Shown here piece after piece: positions 10,932-22,461 of a stretch of DNA of 64,000 nucleotides. The DNA comes from Rhodeus uyekii. Taxonomy: Eukaryota; Chordata; Actinopteri; Cypriniformes; Acheilognathidae. The notes under the pieces are model-generated. The model made no database searches and was not told the DNA's origin. It saw only the letters and a list, made by a program, of their open reading frames with translations. Where the stretch lies: contig JAWRVZ010000076.1 in assembly GCA_037043235.1 (NCBI GenBank), positions 1,426,001 through 1,490,000 of the forward strand. Reading direction: 5' to 3'. The first letter of the stretch is position 1; every line of letters begins with the position of its first letter. A program made the translations under genes and the position numbers.

Positions 10932-12670
10932 TGTCAGTCCAAATCCGATTTTTGTTCCTATCCGATTGGTATCCGTGTAAACAGAAAGTGTGAATATTTT
11001 ACAATTTTGTTAAATGTCTTTGATACAAATTTGGTTAGAAATCCTACTCAAATGTCCTTCCTTGAAATCCATTTCAGTCTGACAGATCTGATTGGGTTTC
11101 ACGTAGCTTTTTCTGCCTGTAAGTCACTTTCTCACACAACGTAACATGTAAATGCATTAGAATTGTAGCAGAAGCAAGGTTCCGCAGGTCACACAGAAAC
11201 TTAAAACATAATGCCAACAACTCTGTGTATTCACTTCTTTCACTGCAGAAAAGATGACCACATGAAATGTCTAATGCCACAACTACACTTTATTGTCTTA
11301 TCCTTTTGTAACCCCCTCCGTGTTGTTTTCAGTGTAGTTCTAGCAATGCAATCTCATTGCTATGGAAACCAACACAAACATTCCAGAAAACGAAACATAA
11401 CCATGGGAAACACATATCGCATCTGAACAGTTGCAGTACACAGTATGGACTGTCAATAGACCCTTTTCACATGACGTCACGCAACTTCCGTTTTAACTCA
11501 AAGCAGGGTAAAATGACTTCCGCTGGCCATCATAGTGAATGCGATAAAGTTTACACAGTCCCTTTCTACATCTGCCAGACAAACGTCTATGATGTACAGC
11601 GACTTTCAGACACATTTTCGCTTAAAACACGTTCTAAACTTGATAAAGGATACAAACCGGTACCAAAGAAGTCCAAGAATCGTGCCCATACCACTGTGAA
11701 ATGTACACTGTACAATGCATATGGCAGTAAGAGTGACTTCAGGATCCAGATGAGTGTCATGGCAAAGGCTGTGAATACTTATGTACATGTGAGTTGATTT
11801 ATTAATAAATTGGCAAAGGTTTCAAACAAACTTCTTTGACGTTGTCATTTTGTTGTAGAATTTTGACAACAGGAAACATGAAAACAAGAAATGCAATTCA
11901 ACATTACATTAAAATATTGAGGGCAACAGATTATCACAAATGTATGATGTTTATTGAACACAATATACAGTCAATGACTGAACATATTTGAGTTCGGTGT
12001 AAACACTGCAAACATATAACAACATTGTGCAGATCAAACACATTATAAACATTCCAATATGGAGCATTACTATAAGGCTATGAAGGTTATAAAATTAATT
12101 GACTGCCACATAAATGTTTTTTAATTTATTTATTGAACAACAAGGAACACTACAATAGCATCGACAAAAAGACTGTGCCATGCTGGATGGGTGAGAAACT
12201 GTTGAAAGATGGACACAGGTAAAGAGGAATAATGAATCTCATCAGAGTATGAAAATGGTTTGACCGTTAGATTGGATTAAGAGGGAGTCATTCTAAACAA
12301 CTGTGCGGGAATACATAATATAAAAAGTTAAAACTTCAGGCAGAGCGATGCATATTTTTCCTGTTGCTACAAACTAGCCTACTTTACCATCCAGTTCACG
12401 CACATGTTAAAGAGTTGTAAACTGGAAATAATCATTAACATTATCAAACGAATTAAAATACAGAAACCTATAAATACATAAACATTATTATTATTATTAC
12501 TATAACCTTTACTTTTCGTGATGTTAGTTAGCCAGTTCCGGCATTCTCCTGAACGGGCATACGGCTAAACGAAAGTGAAGATACCCTGCTTTGAGGAAAT
12601 GTGGAAGTTTTCTGACGTCACTGTGAAAAGGGTCTATTTAGATCAGATTCCAATCGGATACGGACTGACA
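10932..12670. mobile_element. Outer DNA-transposon-like element with inverted ends
   Basis: The left end reads 'tgtcagtccaaatccgat' and later 'atccgattggtatccg'. The right end, reverse-complemented, reads 'tgtcagtccgtatccgattg'. The element is interrupted by a different inverted-repeat element at 11455-12638, leaving only about 30 bp on the right. No transposase is recognised in the outer part. Confidence 0.55.
11455..12638 (+). mobile_element. Inner inverted-repeat DNA transposon with an open exon
   Basis: The left end 'aatagacccttttcac' and right end 'gtgaaaagggtctatt' are inverted copies. The similarity continues inward for about 60 bp, through TGACGTCA and 'tcaaagcagggta' on both sides. 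The plus strand has an open frame from about 11470 to 11788 (MTSRNFRF… to NTYVH) that runs straight into GTGAGT, a plausible splice donor. I do not recognise the ~106-residue product. The superfamily is not identifiable without a transposase match. Confidence 0.7.
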
Positions 12671-13594
12671 TTCTGAAATAAAACGTTTTTTTTTTGCTAG
12701 CCTATGTTTGGATAGCCCCTTTTTCTATGTAACTTATCAAAAAAGCAGAAGAATTTTTTTTGTTGTAACTCGAATACATGATTTCTCTATTCACTGTTTA
12801 CCTGTTTTTTTTCCTAATTTCTTACTACCTATAGAAGCTTCATAAAATGCTAGACAGTTTGCTCATTTTCAACTATGTTTCATGTCACAACACGACTACT
12901 TAGTTTTCAGCATGTGAAGAGTTAAGCTGCATCTGTAAGAATGGCACCTGTATTCCAATACTTTAACCAATGCTAAAAATCACAGGAAGTGGCAGTTGAA
13001 CTTGTGAATTCTTCCACTAAACACAACAGGGCATCAAACTCCAGGTTACAACGACAGTAATATCTCAATATTAGTATGGCTGAGCGAGCTTTTGAAGTGG
13101 GAACTCTTTGCCAAAAGTCTGAGGATTTATCACTTTGACATCACTTGTTAGTACTGCAGTATGAATCTCTACTATTTATTGATTGCATCTGAGGTATACA
13201 TACCTGTACATGTACAGAAAGCTCAGAAAGACAAATTGCATTTATTAAAAGTAGAAACCTTGAATTCAAAAATTAGAGTCTGAGACGGTCCCTCTAACTG
13301 TCATATGGGCCGCCTAAGAATTCTTTAATTTATTTATTATTTGTTTTCATATTTATATTTAATATGAAGGATGTGAGATGCAGCCCAAAGGATAAATTCT
13401 AAGAATCTGCCAACTACACATGGCCTACAGACAAGACAATCTCCTCTGTTCTATCAGGCATTCAACGATTTAAAAAATGACGACTCACTGTTTAAGTAAT
13501 GCAGCATCTAAATTAGGTTTCTTCTTATTTTGGGATGTCATATTGGAATTGGAGAGAGTAAACCTGTCTCTGTCTGGTGTTTTTTGCCATTTAA

Positions 13595-13703
13595 AATTGG
13601 GAAGGTACAAAAGTAAAAGCACACTGAAAGATGGTGGTGACTTTAGTGGCTTTAAAGCCACCATCATTTTACAGTGTGCTTTTACTTTTTTACCTTCCCA
13701 GTT
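13595..13703. repeat. Long imperfect hairpin (~40-bp stem)
   Basis: The left arm 'gggaaggtacaaaagtaaaa' continues 'gcacactgaaagatggtgg'; the right arm is its near-perfect reverse complement, ending 'tttttaccttccc'. The centre includes the palindrome GGCTTTAAAGCC. It lies in plppr5 intron 1 and could be a small foldback MITE or a hairpin RNA source. No direct flanking repeat is obvious. Confidence 0.8.
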
Positions 13704-15389
13704 GATGCCTGAGATGCCACAGGTCAGCATATACACAGTGTATCATAACGAGTACCATGGCAAGCAACTATATGTTTGTTAATTGCTTCTCCAAAAAACT
13801 TAGTTTGGCCTACCTACATTAAAAGTGATGTCATCGCGTAATATAATCATCCTCATAAAGTTCCAAATTCATATGTTTTCCTTTAATCAAACACAAAAAA
13901 TACATTTTGAAGAATATACTTCTGATATGATTTTGTTGATCCAATAGCATTAGCTTTGAGCTTTCAAGTTTCATAAGAACACAAACACCATGAATGTATC
14001 ATAAAAGAGAAGCTACTTGATTGCTTATTCTGATGAACAAACAAAATCCATGCATCCAAGTCCCATTCCCACCACATAAGATTAAGATCATCATAAATAG
14101 TCCGAATTATGAGATTGACAAAGAAGCTTTGTCAGCGCCCTGAAAAGGCGAACCAGAAGCAGGGAGGAACAAACTTCTTAAAATGCTGTTCGCTTGCAAT
14201 AAGAAATCTTTTTCTTACCGTGACAGACAAACACATTCAATTTCACAAAGAGTGCTTACTGAAGAAACAGACGCTAATAAGGTATGGATTGGGTGTGCTT
14301 TATAGTTCCCTGGCTAATGATATCACCCACCTATGACGATCTGTCACGGCATTGGACTGATTTCGACACAATCATGTAGAGGCGTTCCCACAGTATTTTC
14401 GATGCAAAATTATGAGATAAAATGTATAAGCATAAATTCAATTTTTTATGTCATAGTCACAACTTATATCATGATTGTGACTGAATTCCATAAAGTAAAC
14501 TGTTTATCTCAGAATTATAACAGCTCACCTTGACAGGTCTGCATTAATTATAATTTCATGGTTATATGACTTGCAAATGGAAACATTTTGAAAAAACTGT
14601 ATTCCACAGAAGAGTCACACAGTTTTAAATATCATGAGGTACTTCTGTTTCAGATCATGTAAACTTATCAATTGTATGGTCAGAAATGGCCAAGTTCAAC
14701 AATCCAGCAATTATTGGGACTAACACTATAAGCCTTGCAATTTTAGAAGCTGTCAGGATGATAGCTGACCTTTACTGTCCACTGCATAGCATGTTTGAGA
14801 ACCAATCGAAGTTTTCAATCCACACTTGGCTCAAAAAGTGATGCTTTCAGCAAATGGGTGATAATAATATTCAATTGGGATGAATTTGTGTGGCCTTAAT
14901 ATAAGGCTATGCAGAGTGTTTTCAGATCGATTGAGCAAATCTATTGGAATTCTTACAAGAGATCAGAGCAGGGAGGCTCTGTAGTGATCCTGGTGCTCTT
15001 TAATTGATCCTCGGAGCTGCCAATATCTTGCTCATCATAAATTCTCTTTTAATATACTGTAGGCACACAGAGCTAGAGTCTAAAAGAGCCAAAAGATGGC
15101 TCTCAAAGAAAGATATCAACATTCAGTGTGGCCAACCTAGCAAATATTAATCAATGGCAACCCTGCAGATTCAAGCTTTTCAACTTCAATTGTTTCAACA
15201 ATAAGATTAAAGTAAGACTGGCTTAAGTCTCCTTTTCAGACAGAACAATCTTGTGTTAGCTCTAGATTTTCTGAAGAAATCTCAATGTAACAAGCTTTGT
15301 TTAGACAAAATGTTAACGATTTAAAAGTCATTTTAAAGCTTAATTTGACAAAAAAAGTTCTCATTCTTAAAACACCAACTTCTCTTAAC

Positions 15390-15830
15390 TAACTGTTAAG
15401 TTAATGTACCTTTACTGTCAATTTTTTTTTCTTCTACTTTTTTGTTTAGTTTTCTTACATTTTTTAATTTAAAATAACTGTTTTCTTTTTTAAATATATT
15501 TTAAAATGTCATTTATTCCTGTGATGACAATGTAGAATTTTCTTTCCAACTATTACTCCAGTGTCACATGATCATTCTTAAATCTTTCTAATAAGCTGAT
15601 TTGATGCTCAAGAAATTATTATTATTATCATGTTGAAATTGGTGGTACTGCTTAATATTTTTGAGGAAGCTATGACACATTCTTATTTTCAGGATTCTTA
15701 GGTTAATAAAACAACATTTATTCTAAATATATATTATAGGTTACATATCTTATTATAGATTGCAACCATTAAGGTTAATGCATCCTTGATGAATAAAAGG
15801 ACCCAAAATTTTAAACACTGACCCACCTTA
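15390..15830 (+). repeat. Abundant cyprinid interspersed repeat, copy B
   Basis: Contains 'aaataactgttttctttttt', 'tttattcctgtgatgacaa', 'ttactccagtgtcacatgat', 'gctgatttgatgctcaagaa' and 'aatgcatccttgatgaataa' in the order seen in the copies at 8036 and 55230. Longer and better preserved than copy A. Confidence 0.8.
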
Positions 15831-16190
15831 AAAGATGCAAAAATACATTGTTAGAATGTAATCAGAAACCGATGTTATCAAATATACATAATTGACATGT
15901 CAAGCATTTAATTCTGAACTTACACTTATAATTTCATAAATATATGCACATTTGGTTACTTAATAGTCCATTTCTTCTATGTGTATATTTATTTCTTTAA
16001 ATTAATGTCATCCTTACTTTGCACCAGACTGACTCAATACTATGAGACCTTATCCAACAGGGAATTTAACTGTCCCTACAATTCACAAACTGATTGACAT
16101 TACATAATTATATGAATAAAGATCTTGCCAAGAACCATGTACTGCTCGTTGTAAACTCCTTTAACCTTCAACACACACACGCACACTCAC

Positions 16191-16394
16191 CACAAGTGCA
16201 GGGACCCCTGCGACTACCGCGTACAGGATAGCTGGTGGGATCGCACCGGACTCCTCTGGTCCGAGATAGGGCTTCGTATAGGCATTATCATGACAGAAGA
16301 ATCCCTGGATGTGCACGTTGAAAGTATCAGTGTACTCAAAGTAGTATGCCAGCATAACAGTTCCTGCCATGATCACCAACTGAAAGTAAAGCAT
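16191..16394 (-). CDS. plppr5: plppr5 coding exon 1 (start codon, helix 1 and part of helix 2)
   Basis: Encodes residues 1-68, beginning MLYFQLVIMAGTV and ending GVPALV before the donor GTGAGT. It holds the first membrane helix, the conserved extracellular segment with GFFCHDNAYTKPY, and most of helix 2. Human PLPPR5 can start about 11 residues earlier, but here an in-frame TGA lies 12 nt upstream of this ATG. A longer N-terminus would need an upstream spliced exon; this ATG is the simplest start. Confidence 0.93.
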
Positions 16395-18054
16395 TGTCGA
16401 TAAGCGTCAAACAGATCCTGGGAAATAAGCGAAGGTTCTTCGGCTACGTCTCCTATTCCTACGATGACACTGGCATGATTTGCTCTTATTCCGTTATCAC
16501 TCCTACTAATAAATCCAGCAGAAATAGTAGCGCATTGTGTCAGTGATAGTCAGATCGCAGTAAAGTGCGCTGTACTCTATGAGAACGAATTCAATTGGGT
16601 TAGAGCTCGCGCAGGCTTGGGCAGCTGCACGCGCTGTAGGCGTGCCTCGTTTTTTTAAGCGATGGGATGCTTGTAAAAAGAAAACAAGCACTTGAATTGT
16701 TTTATCTGGAGTTATTATCGATTATCGAATTCTTCGTGCTGTTATATGACTCCAAATATTTCATACTTGGAGTCTCACTTTGCTGCTGCTCATTAGCATA
16801 AGGACAGAACTTGTGAAGCAAGTTGTAATTCATTAATAATTGGGCAAATACGAAGTTGCAAAGTTACTAAAGATACTACAACAATGTCTGAAATTTAGAA
16901 AACCCATTCTGCAACCGCAGGTTGATAAATCAATCAAAAATAAATAAATTGATAAATTATTTCCGGCTGTTGATGCAGCCTAGGAATGTATGAAAGTGAC
17001 GGCTTGTATGTTTTTTTGAAGACTTATGAGGACGAACTGTGTGCTGCTGCCCTCTTGTGAATGTACGTTAGACTTAGCAGATTCACGTTTTAAAAACAAA
17101 TGTAAATGGGAAATTTAATGTTCCTATTAAATTTACACTTACGTTTTGTTTGCACAGCTGGCTCTCTCTCATTCCTCAAAATAATGCCAGACCTTGTTGT
17201 GTGTTTTGTATTGACACCTACTGGTCTGGATGCTTTGAAGTTTGTTTACCACATGCAGCAGCTTCACAACAAATTTTTTTTTTTTTTTTTTGCTTTTATA
17301 TTTTTTATGTTTTATGCAAATATGTTGAAGATTAGCTGATAGGTTGTCGAATACTCAACCAGGCCTCATCCCCCCTTTTTGTGAATTTCCTTGTGTGGTA
17401 ATTCTTCAAATTAAGGATTTTATAACATTTACATTCCCGGAAGAAAACTTAAATACTACGATCAAGGCGTTTCAGAGAGATAAGAAACAGTGCGCACTGA
17501 TGTAGAGAATAACTCACCAAATAGCACACATACATCTCAGAGATGTCTATTTGATGAGTGTGTTTACATCTGGAAGACGTAGTGTTTATCGTCTTTGCTC
17601 ATCTACACTACATCTCTTGGAGGTTTGCTGTCAGACGTTAAATAGTTATTTAAATGTAATTTAAATGTGTATGATTTAGAATGCATGTAAAACGGACATC
17701 TTACAGACATTTCTCAGATGTTTTTATACAGCAGATGCTTTCCGCAGACATATGTGTGTTATTTGGGATCTCTTTGGAGTGGACTTTGTGCTTTGTAACT
17801 TCACAGAGCTTTTTCATGCTCAAACAGCAACGTTACACAAAAAACACACGCACATTCGGACTTCCTTAAAAATTGCTGTATTCATTATATTTAATCTTTA
17901 AAACATTAATCTCATATTACTATTTATGCAAGTGTACCTGCATTGTATGGGCAGTGGCAGATGTTTTATCGGCTCGGAAAAGGGATGCACCTGCACAATT
18001 ACGTGTCTCCTGCTGCCTTGCTGCGTTAGTTAGCCAAAGGCTACGGGAGTAAAT
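16395..18054. other. plppr5 upstream region / start of intergenic spacer
   Basis: On the minus strand this is the 5' UTR and promoter side of plppr5. A modest GC-rich patch lies at about 16590-16655 and no TATA box stands out. Poly-T tracts occur at 17270-17293. A repeat-like stretch at 17500-17775 is listed separately. Confidence 0.45.
17500..17775. repeat. Repeat with recurring 'acatct/agatgt' words
   Basis: Short motifs recur in direct and inverted form: 'acatctcagagatgtct', 'ttacatctggaagacgt', 'ctacatctcttgg', 'tttctcagatgtttttata' and 'gcagacatatgtgtgttat'. The pattern resembles a common cyprinid non-autonomous repeat. The boundaries are approximate. Confidence 0.45.
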
Positions 18055-20700
18055 CTTATAAGAAAATTCGGAGTGGAGACCCTAAGGTACTACATCCCCT
18101 TTTGGCAGCTCCTTGGTTTGGATAGGGATGGACCCCACCAGATGACTTTTCCCAAGACACACTGAAAATGCAAGACAAATCTGAGCTTACAATACCGGAT
18201 CGGTCGCCATCCAGGTCAACAAGGACCGCACCTGCTGTTGAATACCAGGGCGGAGGTGGAAAGTGTGCTACTGGTACTGTGCATAAAATCAGAGTGAGGG
18301 ACAGTATTGCCATTGCTACCTGGAACATTAGAACTCTGGCGCAAATTGGAAGACTCCAAGAGTTGATACAAGAGCTGAAACACTACATATGAAACTGACT
18401 ACATGTCCGAACGGACTTCTGGGACTCTGTGAAGTTAGTTGGAATCCCTAGGAGAACACCAAAACGAAGACGAAGGGCATATATTATAATATAATGGCGA
18501 GTGTTTCAAGTCTATAAATGGACAAAATGTAAACAAACCCATCAAGGCATCTGTCCTTGAATGCAGCCCAATATCTAACAGAATTATTTCCATTCGTCTA
18601 AAAGCTTTAACATCACAATTATCCAAGTCTATGCTCCAACTACCAATCACAATAATGAAGAAATAGGTATTCTAAACATGGTCAGTAAAAAAGACATCCT
18701 CATCATCCAAGGTGACTGGAATGCCAAAGTTGGCAAATAACTTTTTGACAAAGACCTTAACATCTGCAAGTCATTCCAAGCCACAATTGGAGGACAATTT
18801 GATATACTCCTTGTGATCGATGGTGATGTCAATGGTATGACAGACACCTTCAACACAGTCATGACAGCAGCTGCATCATTGGTTTCCATCACCCAAAGAA
18901 AAAAAACTTGAGTAACAGAAGAGATTCTGAAGTTGTGTAATGCCCGAAAAGACTTCAAAAACATCAAACACATCACAGGGGCAATAAAGTACTGCGAAAT
19001 AAACAAGAATATCAGAAAAAACCTGAGCAAAGCAAAAGACAATTGGATTGGACAAAAGTGTACTGAAATGGAGAACAGTCTGATAAAGAATAGCAGCAAA
19101 AAGGAATTCCAAATTGTTAAAGACCTCACCAGACAGAAACAACCAAGAGTCAGTACCATTCAAGAAAAAAATGGTAAATGCCTCACAGAAGCGAATTACA
19201 TTGCAGAGAGAGGGACAGAGTATTGCAAAAAAAACTCTATAACCATCAGTCCACAGGAGACCCCGAGGTGCCTGAAGTTCCAAACTCCTCAAATGATGAT
19301 GACTGTCCCATTGCAACAAGATCTGGAAGACAGGTGGACGGTCAACACAATGGACTCAGTCACTGATTATAACACTCCCCAAAAAGGCAATCTCCAGCTG
19401 TGTCAAAATAACTATCAGTTTGATCAGCCATGCTAGTAAGGTAATGCTGAAGGTCATTCTGAACAGACTGAAACCACAAGCAGAAGAAATTATTGCTGAA
19501 AAACCTGCTGGTTTTCGGAATGGAAGAAGCACAACAGAATAAATATTCGATCTCAGGGTTCTGTGTGAAAATTACTCACAACACCCACAAGATATCTATC
19601 ATGTGTTCATAGATTTAAGAAGGCCTTTGACAGAGTGTGGCATGAGGCTTTGTGGGCCAAAATGAAGAAGTATAACATGGGTCTAAAGTTAAACAATACC
19701 ATCAAGCAGCTGTATGCCAATGCTACCAGTACAGTAAGATTCTGCCCAAGGTTCTGTGGGGGACTGGTTCCAGACAACAGTGGGCATGCATTAAGGCTGT
19801 CTACTGTTACCTATGCTTTTAAATATCTACTTAGAGCGCATCATCAGGAAACCCTGGAAAGTCACTGTGGGACTGTCAGCATTGGAGGGCGTAACATTAC
19901 CAACTTCCGTTTGCAGACAATGAAGACAAGCTTGCCACTTCCAAATGAAACATCTTCCAAATTTGACATGGAGATAAGTGCTGAGAGGACAAAGCTGATG
20001 ACAAACAGTGGCCAACAAACCTCAGCCAAGATTAAAGTCAGAGGACATGAACTGGAAGCAGTGAGCTAGTTCAAATATCTTGGTTCCATAATCACCGAAA
20101 AGGGATCAAGAGCAGAAATATTGTCAAGAGCAGTACAAACAATGGGAGCTATGTCAAAGCTAAGACCCATCTGGAGAGACAAGAATATCTGCCTGAAAAC
20201 TAAAATTATACTATTGCGAGCTCTAGTCATCTCAGTCTTTCTTTACTCATGTAAGGCCTGGACCCAGACAGTAGAACTAAAACAAAGAATCAAGTAACTT
20301 GAAATGAGATGCTACAGAACTATCCTTGAAATCTCATTCATGGACCACATCACAAATGAAGAAGTGCATAACACCATCAGGGATGAAGTAGGCCAATATG
20401 AGAACCTCCTCACCACTGTCAAAAAGAGAAAGCTGAAATGGTATGGCCATGTCACTAGAGCTAACAGTCTATCCACAACAGTCCTGGAGGGCACCATCCA
20501 GGGTGGCAGAAGAAGAGGTAGGCAGAGAAAAAATGGATTGACAACAATCACAGAATGGACCAGGAAAAGTTTTGCAGTGACACAGACATTGGCACATGAT
20601 CGAGACAAGTGGAGGCTACTGGTCAGATGTTCAGCAGCACAGTGCCTCGACGACCACACTAGGTCATGAGACTGATGATGATGATGATAATGATGACAAT
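18055..20700 (+). mobile_element. Dead non-LTR retrotransposon (LINE) with endonuclease and RT remains
   Basis: Translated pieces on the plus strand appear in LINE order. AP-endonuclease start: IATWNIRTL, near 18310. GDWNAKVG, near 18713. Reverse transcriptase: KPAGFRNGRSTTE (near 19502) and a fingers/palm region with VFIDLR. C-terminal domain: FKYLGSIITEKGS (near 20070) and WYGHVTR…GRRRGRQRK (near 20440-20540). Frames are broken by stops and shifts. The RT catalytic FADD box survives only as F-A-D-N at 19910-19921. A GAT-rich tail follows near 20676. The C-terminus and tail suggest an I/Nimb-like clade, but this is uncertain. Confidence 0.88.
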
Positions 20701-20865
20701 GACCTGCATTGTAAATAAATTCACGGTGTCTCTTAGCTGCACTAAATCGTCTGAGTAAATACATCCTCAGTTGTTGCTTCTGCGCCACCTCTGCAATTTC
20801 AATAAAAAAAATTGGTAAACATTTCATTTATTGATCATAATAGTAATAGTAATAGCTCTATAGTG

Positions 20866-22461
20866 TCACTGCCGTGACTGTGCTAAGATCAACCAGTCAT
20901 TGATGTAATTCAGGACACGGATACGCTGGAAGCGCAGCAGGACTAGCACTGTGTCCATGTATTTTGTGAAGGTGCGGGGTGATAAAGCTGGAAGGACCCG
21001 ATATTGATAGGTCTTGTCCCCGAAGACGAACCTGAGGAACTTCCTGTATAGTTGAAGGATGGAGATATGGAAGTAGGCATCCTTGAGGTCTATGGTGACG
21101 AACCAGTCCTCGAATCTGATTTGAGACACTATCTCCCTCAATGTTAACATTCTGAACTTGAGCTGCATAACTGTTTAGTTTAGCTGGGCCTCCATCCTTC
21201 TTTGGAAATATGAAGTACCGGCTGTAAAACCAGGTCTCCCTGTCTGGGAGAGGAACATATTCTATGGCCCCTTTCCCCAGCAGGGTCGTTACTTCTTGTT
21301 CCATGAGTCTGCTTGTGGTCCACCACAGTGGGAAGGACTCCACTGGATCTGGGCAGGCGAGACCCGAGCTGAATAGTGTAACCCTTTCTGATGGTATCAG
21401 ATGCATGACCAACTGAGGAATGTTTGGCAGACGTACCCACGCTGACGTAAATTATACTAAGGGAACCATCCTATCAAGGCTGGCCTCTGGTATTTTTTGA
21501 ACATCCATTCCAGGGCCCTGACTTGCAGGGGACACCTGGAGGGACTGGTCTAGGACCCTCCTCAGACTGTGCGAAGAGTCTTGCCTGTACCCTTCCTACC
21601 AATGAGGACAGTCCTCAGATCCATCCTCCCTCTAGTAGGCTGAGGCTGAGCACTACGTCCCACAATCCCTTCACTCTGAGGGTTAGTACGGGCAGTGATG
21701 CTCTGTTATTAGGTTGCACAATGTGAGGAGCTATGAGGTTGAGGCCTCTGTGATGGGGGCAAGTCTTCCACTCCAGCCTCAATGTTAACAATATCTAGCT
21801 CCTCAGAACTGAATAGGTGCAGCTACCAGTGCCTCTACCAGGTTGAAATCAACCACCTCAGAGTGTGCTTACAGATCCCGAGAGAAAATATTAGACCTGA
21901 CAAGTGAGGGCAGAGATAAGGCCATGCCTGTCTCTAACCCCTCTGACAGGTCCATCTTCGATCCCCAGGATGAAGCTCGCCGCTGTGCCTTGGCGAGTCT
22001 GGACGGCCTTGTCAAAACCGCCAGGCGGGAGAGGAGCATACAAAGTGGCAACTGCTCGAAGTGACACAGCTAGCGGCCTTGAACGCTTACTGTGTGTACT
22101 TCGCTGCCAATCAAACATCGCAAATACTATGTGTGTCCCTGCCCATGATGTAGTCAGGGCAGGGAGTGACACAGTCACAATTGTTGTTCACTTGCCATAA
22201 TTCTTTTAAATAAGAAGTCTGGTCTTTTTGAACTAGCTAGGGATCTTTTTAACACTCACACCAGCAATAAACGCACTCTAAATTGTTTCACACTGCTTAC
22301 TGAAGACATGTAAGCTGCCACAGTCATTTATGGCTTCCTGGTTCATGACATCATCTGTGCATTCACAATGTTGATTCAATGTCATATGTGCTTCACGACG
22401 CATTTACGCAAAGCGTTCTCATTGCGTTTTTCAACGCAGTGTGAGTTCCCTTGAAAGGGAA
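20866..22461 (-). mobile_element. Degenerate DIRS-type retrotransposon (gag and RT remains)
   Basis: The minus strand carries a DIRS reverse transcriptase: FIFPKKDGG near 21200, then after a frame change FRMLTLREIVSQIR, DWFVTIDLKDAYFHI and SPRTFTKYMDTV. The usual YLDDW catalytic box reads YINDW, so the first Asp is lost. The conserved PFGLS stretch is shortened. Upstream (21.45-22.2 kb) lie broken gag-like frames. The 5' end carries the foldback 'gttcccttgaaagggaa' at 22445-22461, like the ends of the other DIRS copies. No recombinase part is seen here. Confidence 0.85.

Larger units (their letters stand above)
9893..16190 (-). other. plppr5: plppr5 intron 1
   Basis: Six-kilobase intron containing a repeat at 10530-10920, nested inverted-repeat transposons at 10932-12670, a long hairpin at 13595-13703 and interspersed repeat copy B at 15390-15830. 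The stretches 12671-13590 and 13704-15389 show nothing I can name. Confidence 0.6.
1867..16394 (-). other. plppr5: plppr5 gene: phospholipid phosphatase-related protein 5 (PRG-5), coding span
   Basis: Five coding exons on the minus strand join to about 311 residues (human forms 316-321). Lengths are 204, 133, 251, 177 and 171 nt; every intron is GT-AG and the phases close. The product is a six-helix membrane protein of the lipid phosphate phosphatase superfamily; family members act at the neuronal plasma membrane and promote filopodia and neurite growth (established for PRG-5). The three phosphatase motifs are degraded: motif 1 reads GNLSP where active enzymes have an Arg-Pro, motif 2 reads PSKE instead of PSGH, and in motif 3 (NRVVEYRNHWSD) the catalytic His is Asn. 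An enzymatic role is therefore unlikely. It lies head to head with plppr4. The a/b paralogue cannot be assigned by eye. Confidence 0.95.

Noticed and set aside
16506..16691. Minus-strand frame upstream of plppr5 exon 1 as an added N-terminal exon
   Set aside because: It does not resemble the human PLPPR5 N-terminus, has no donor leading to exon 1, and an in-frame stop lies 12 nt before the exon-1 ATG.
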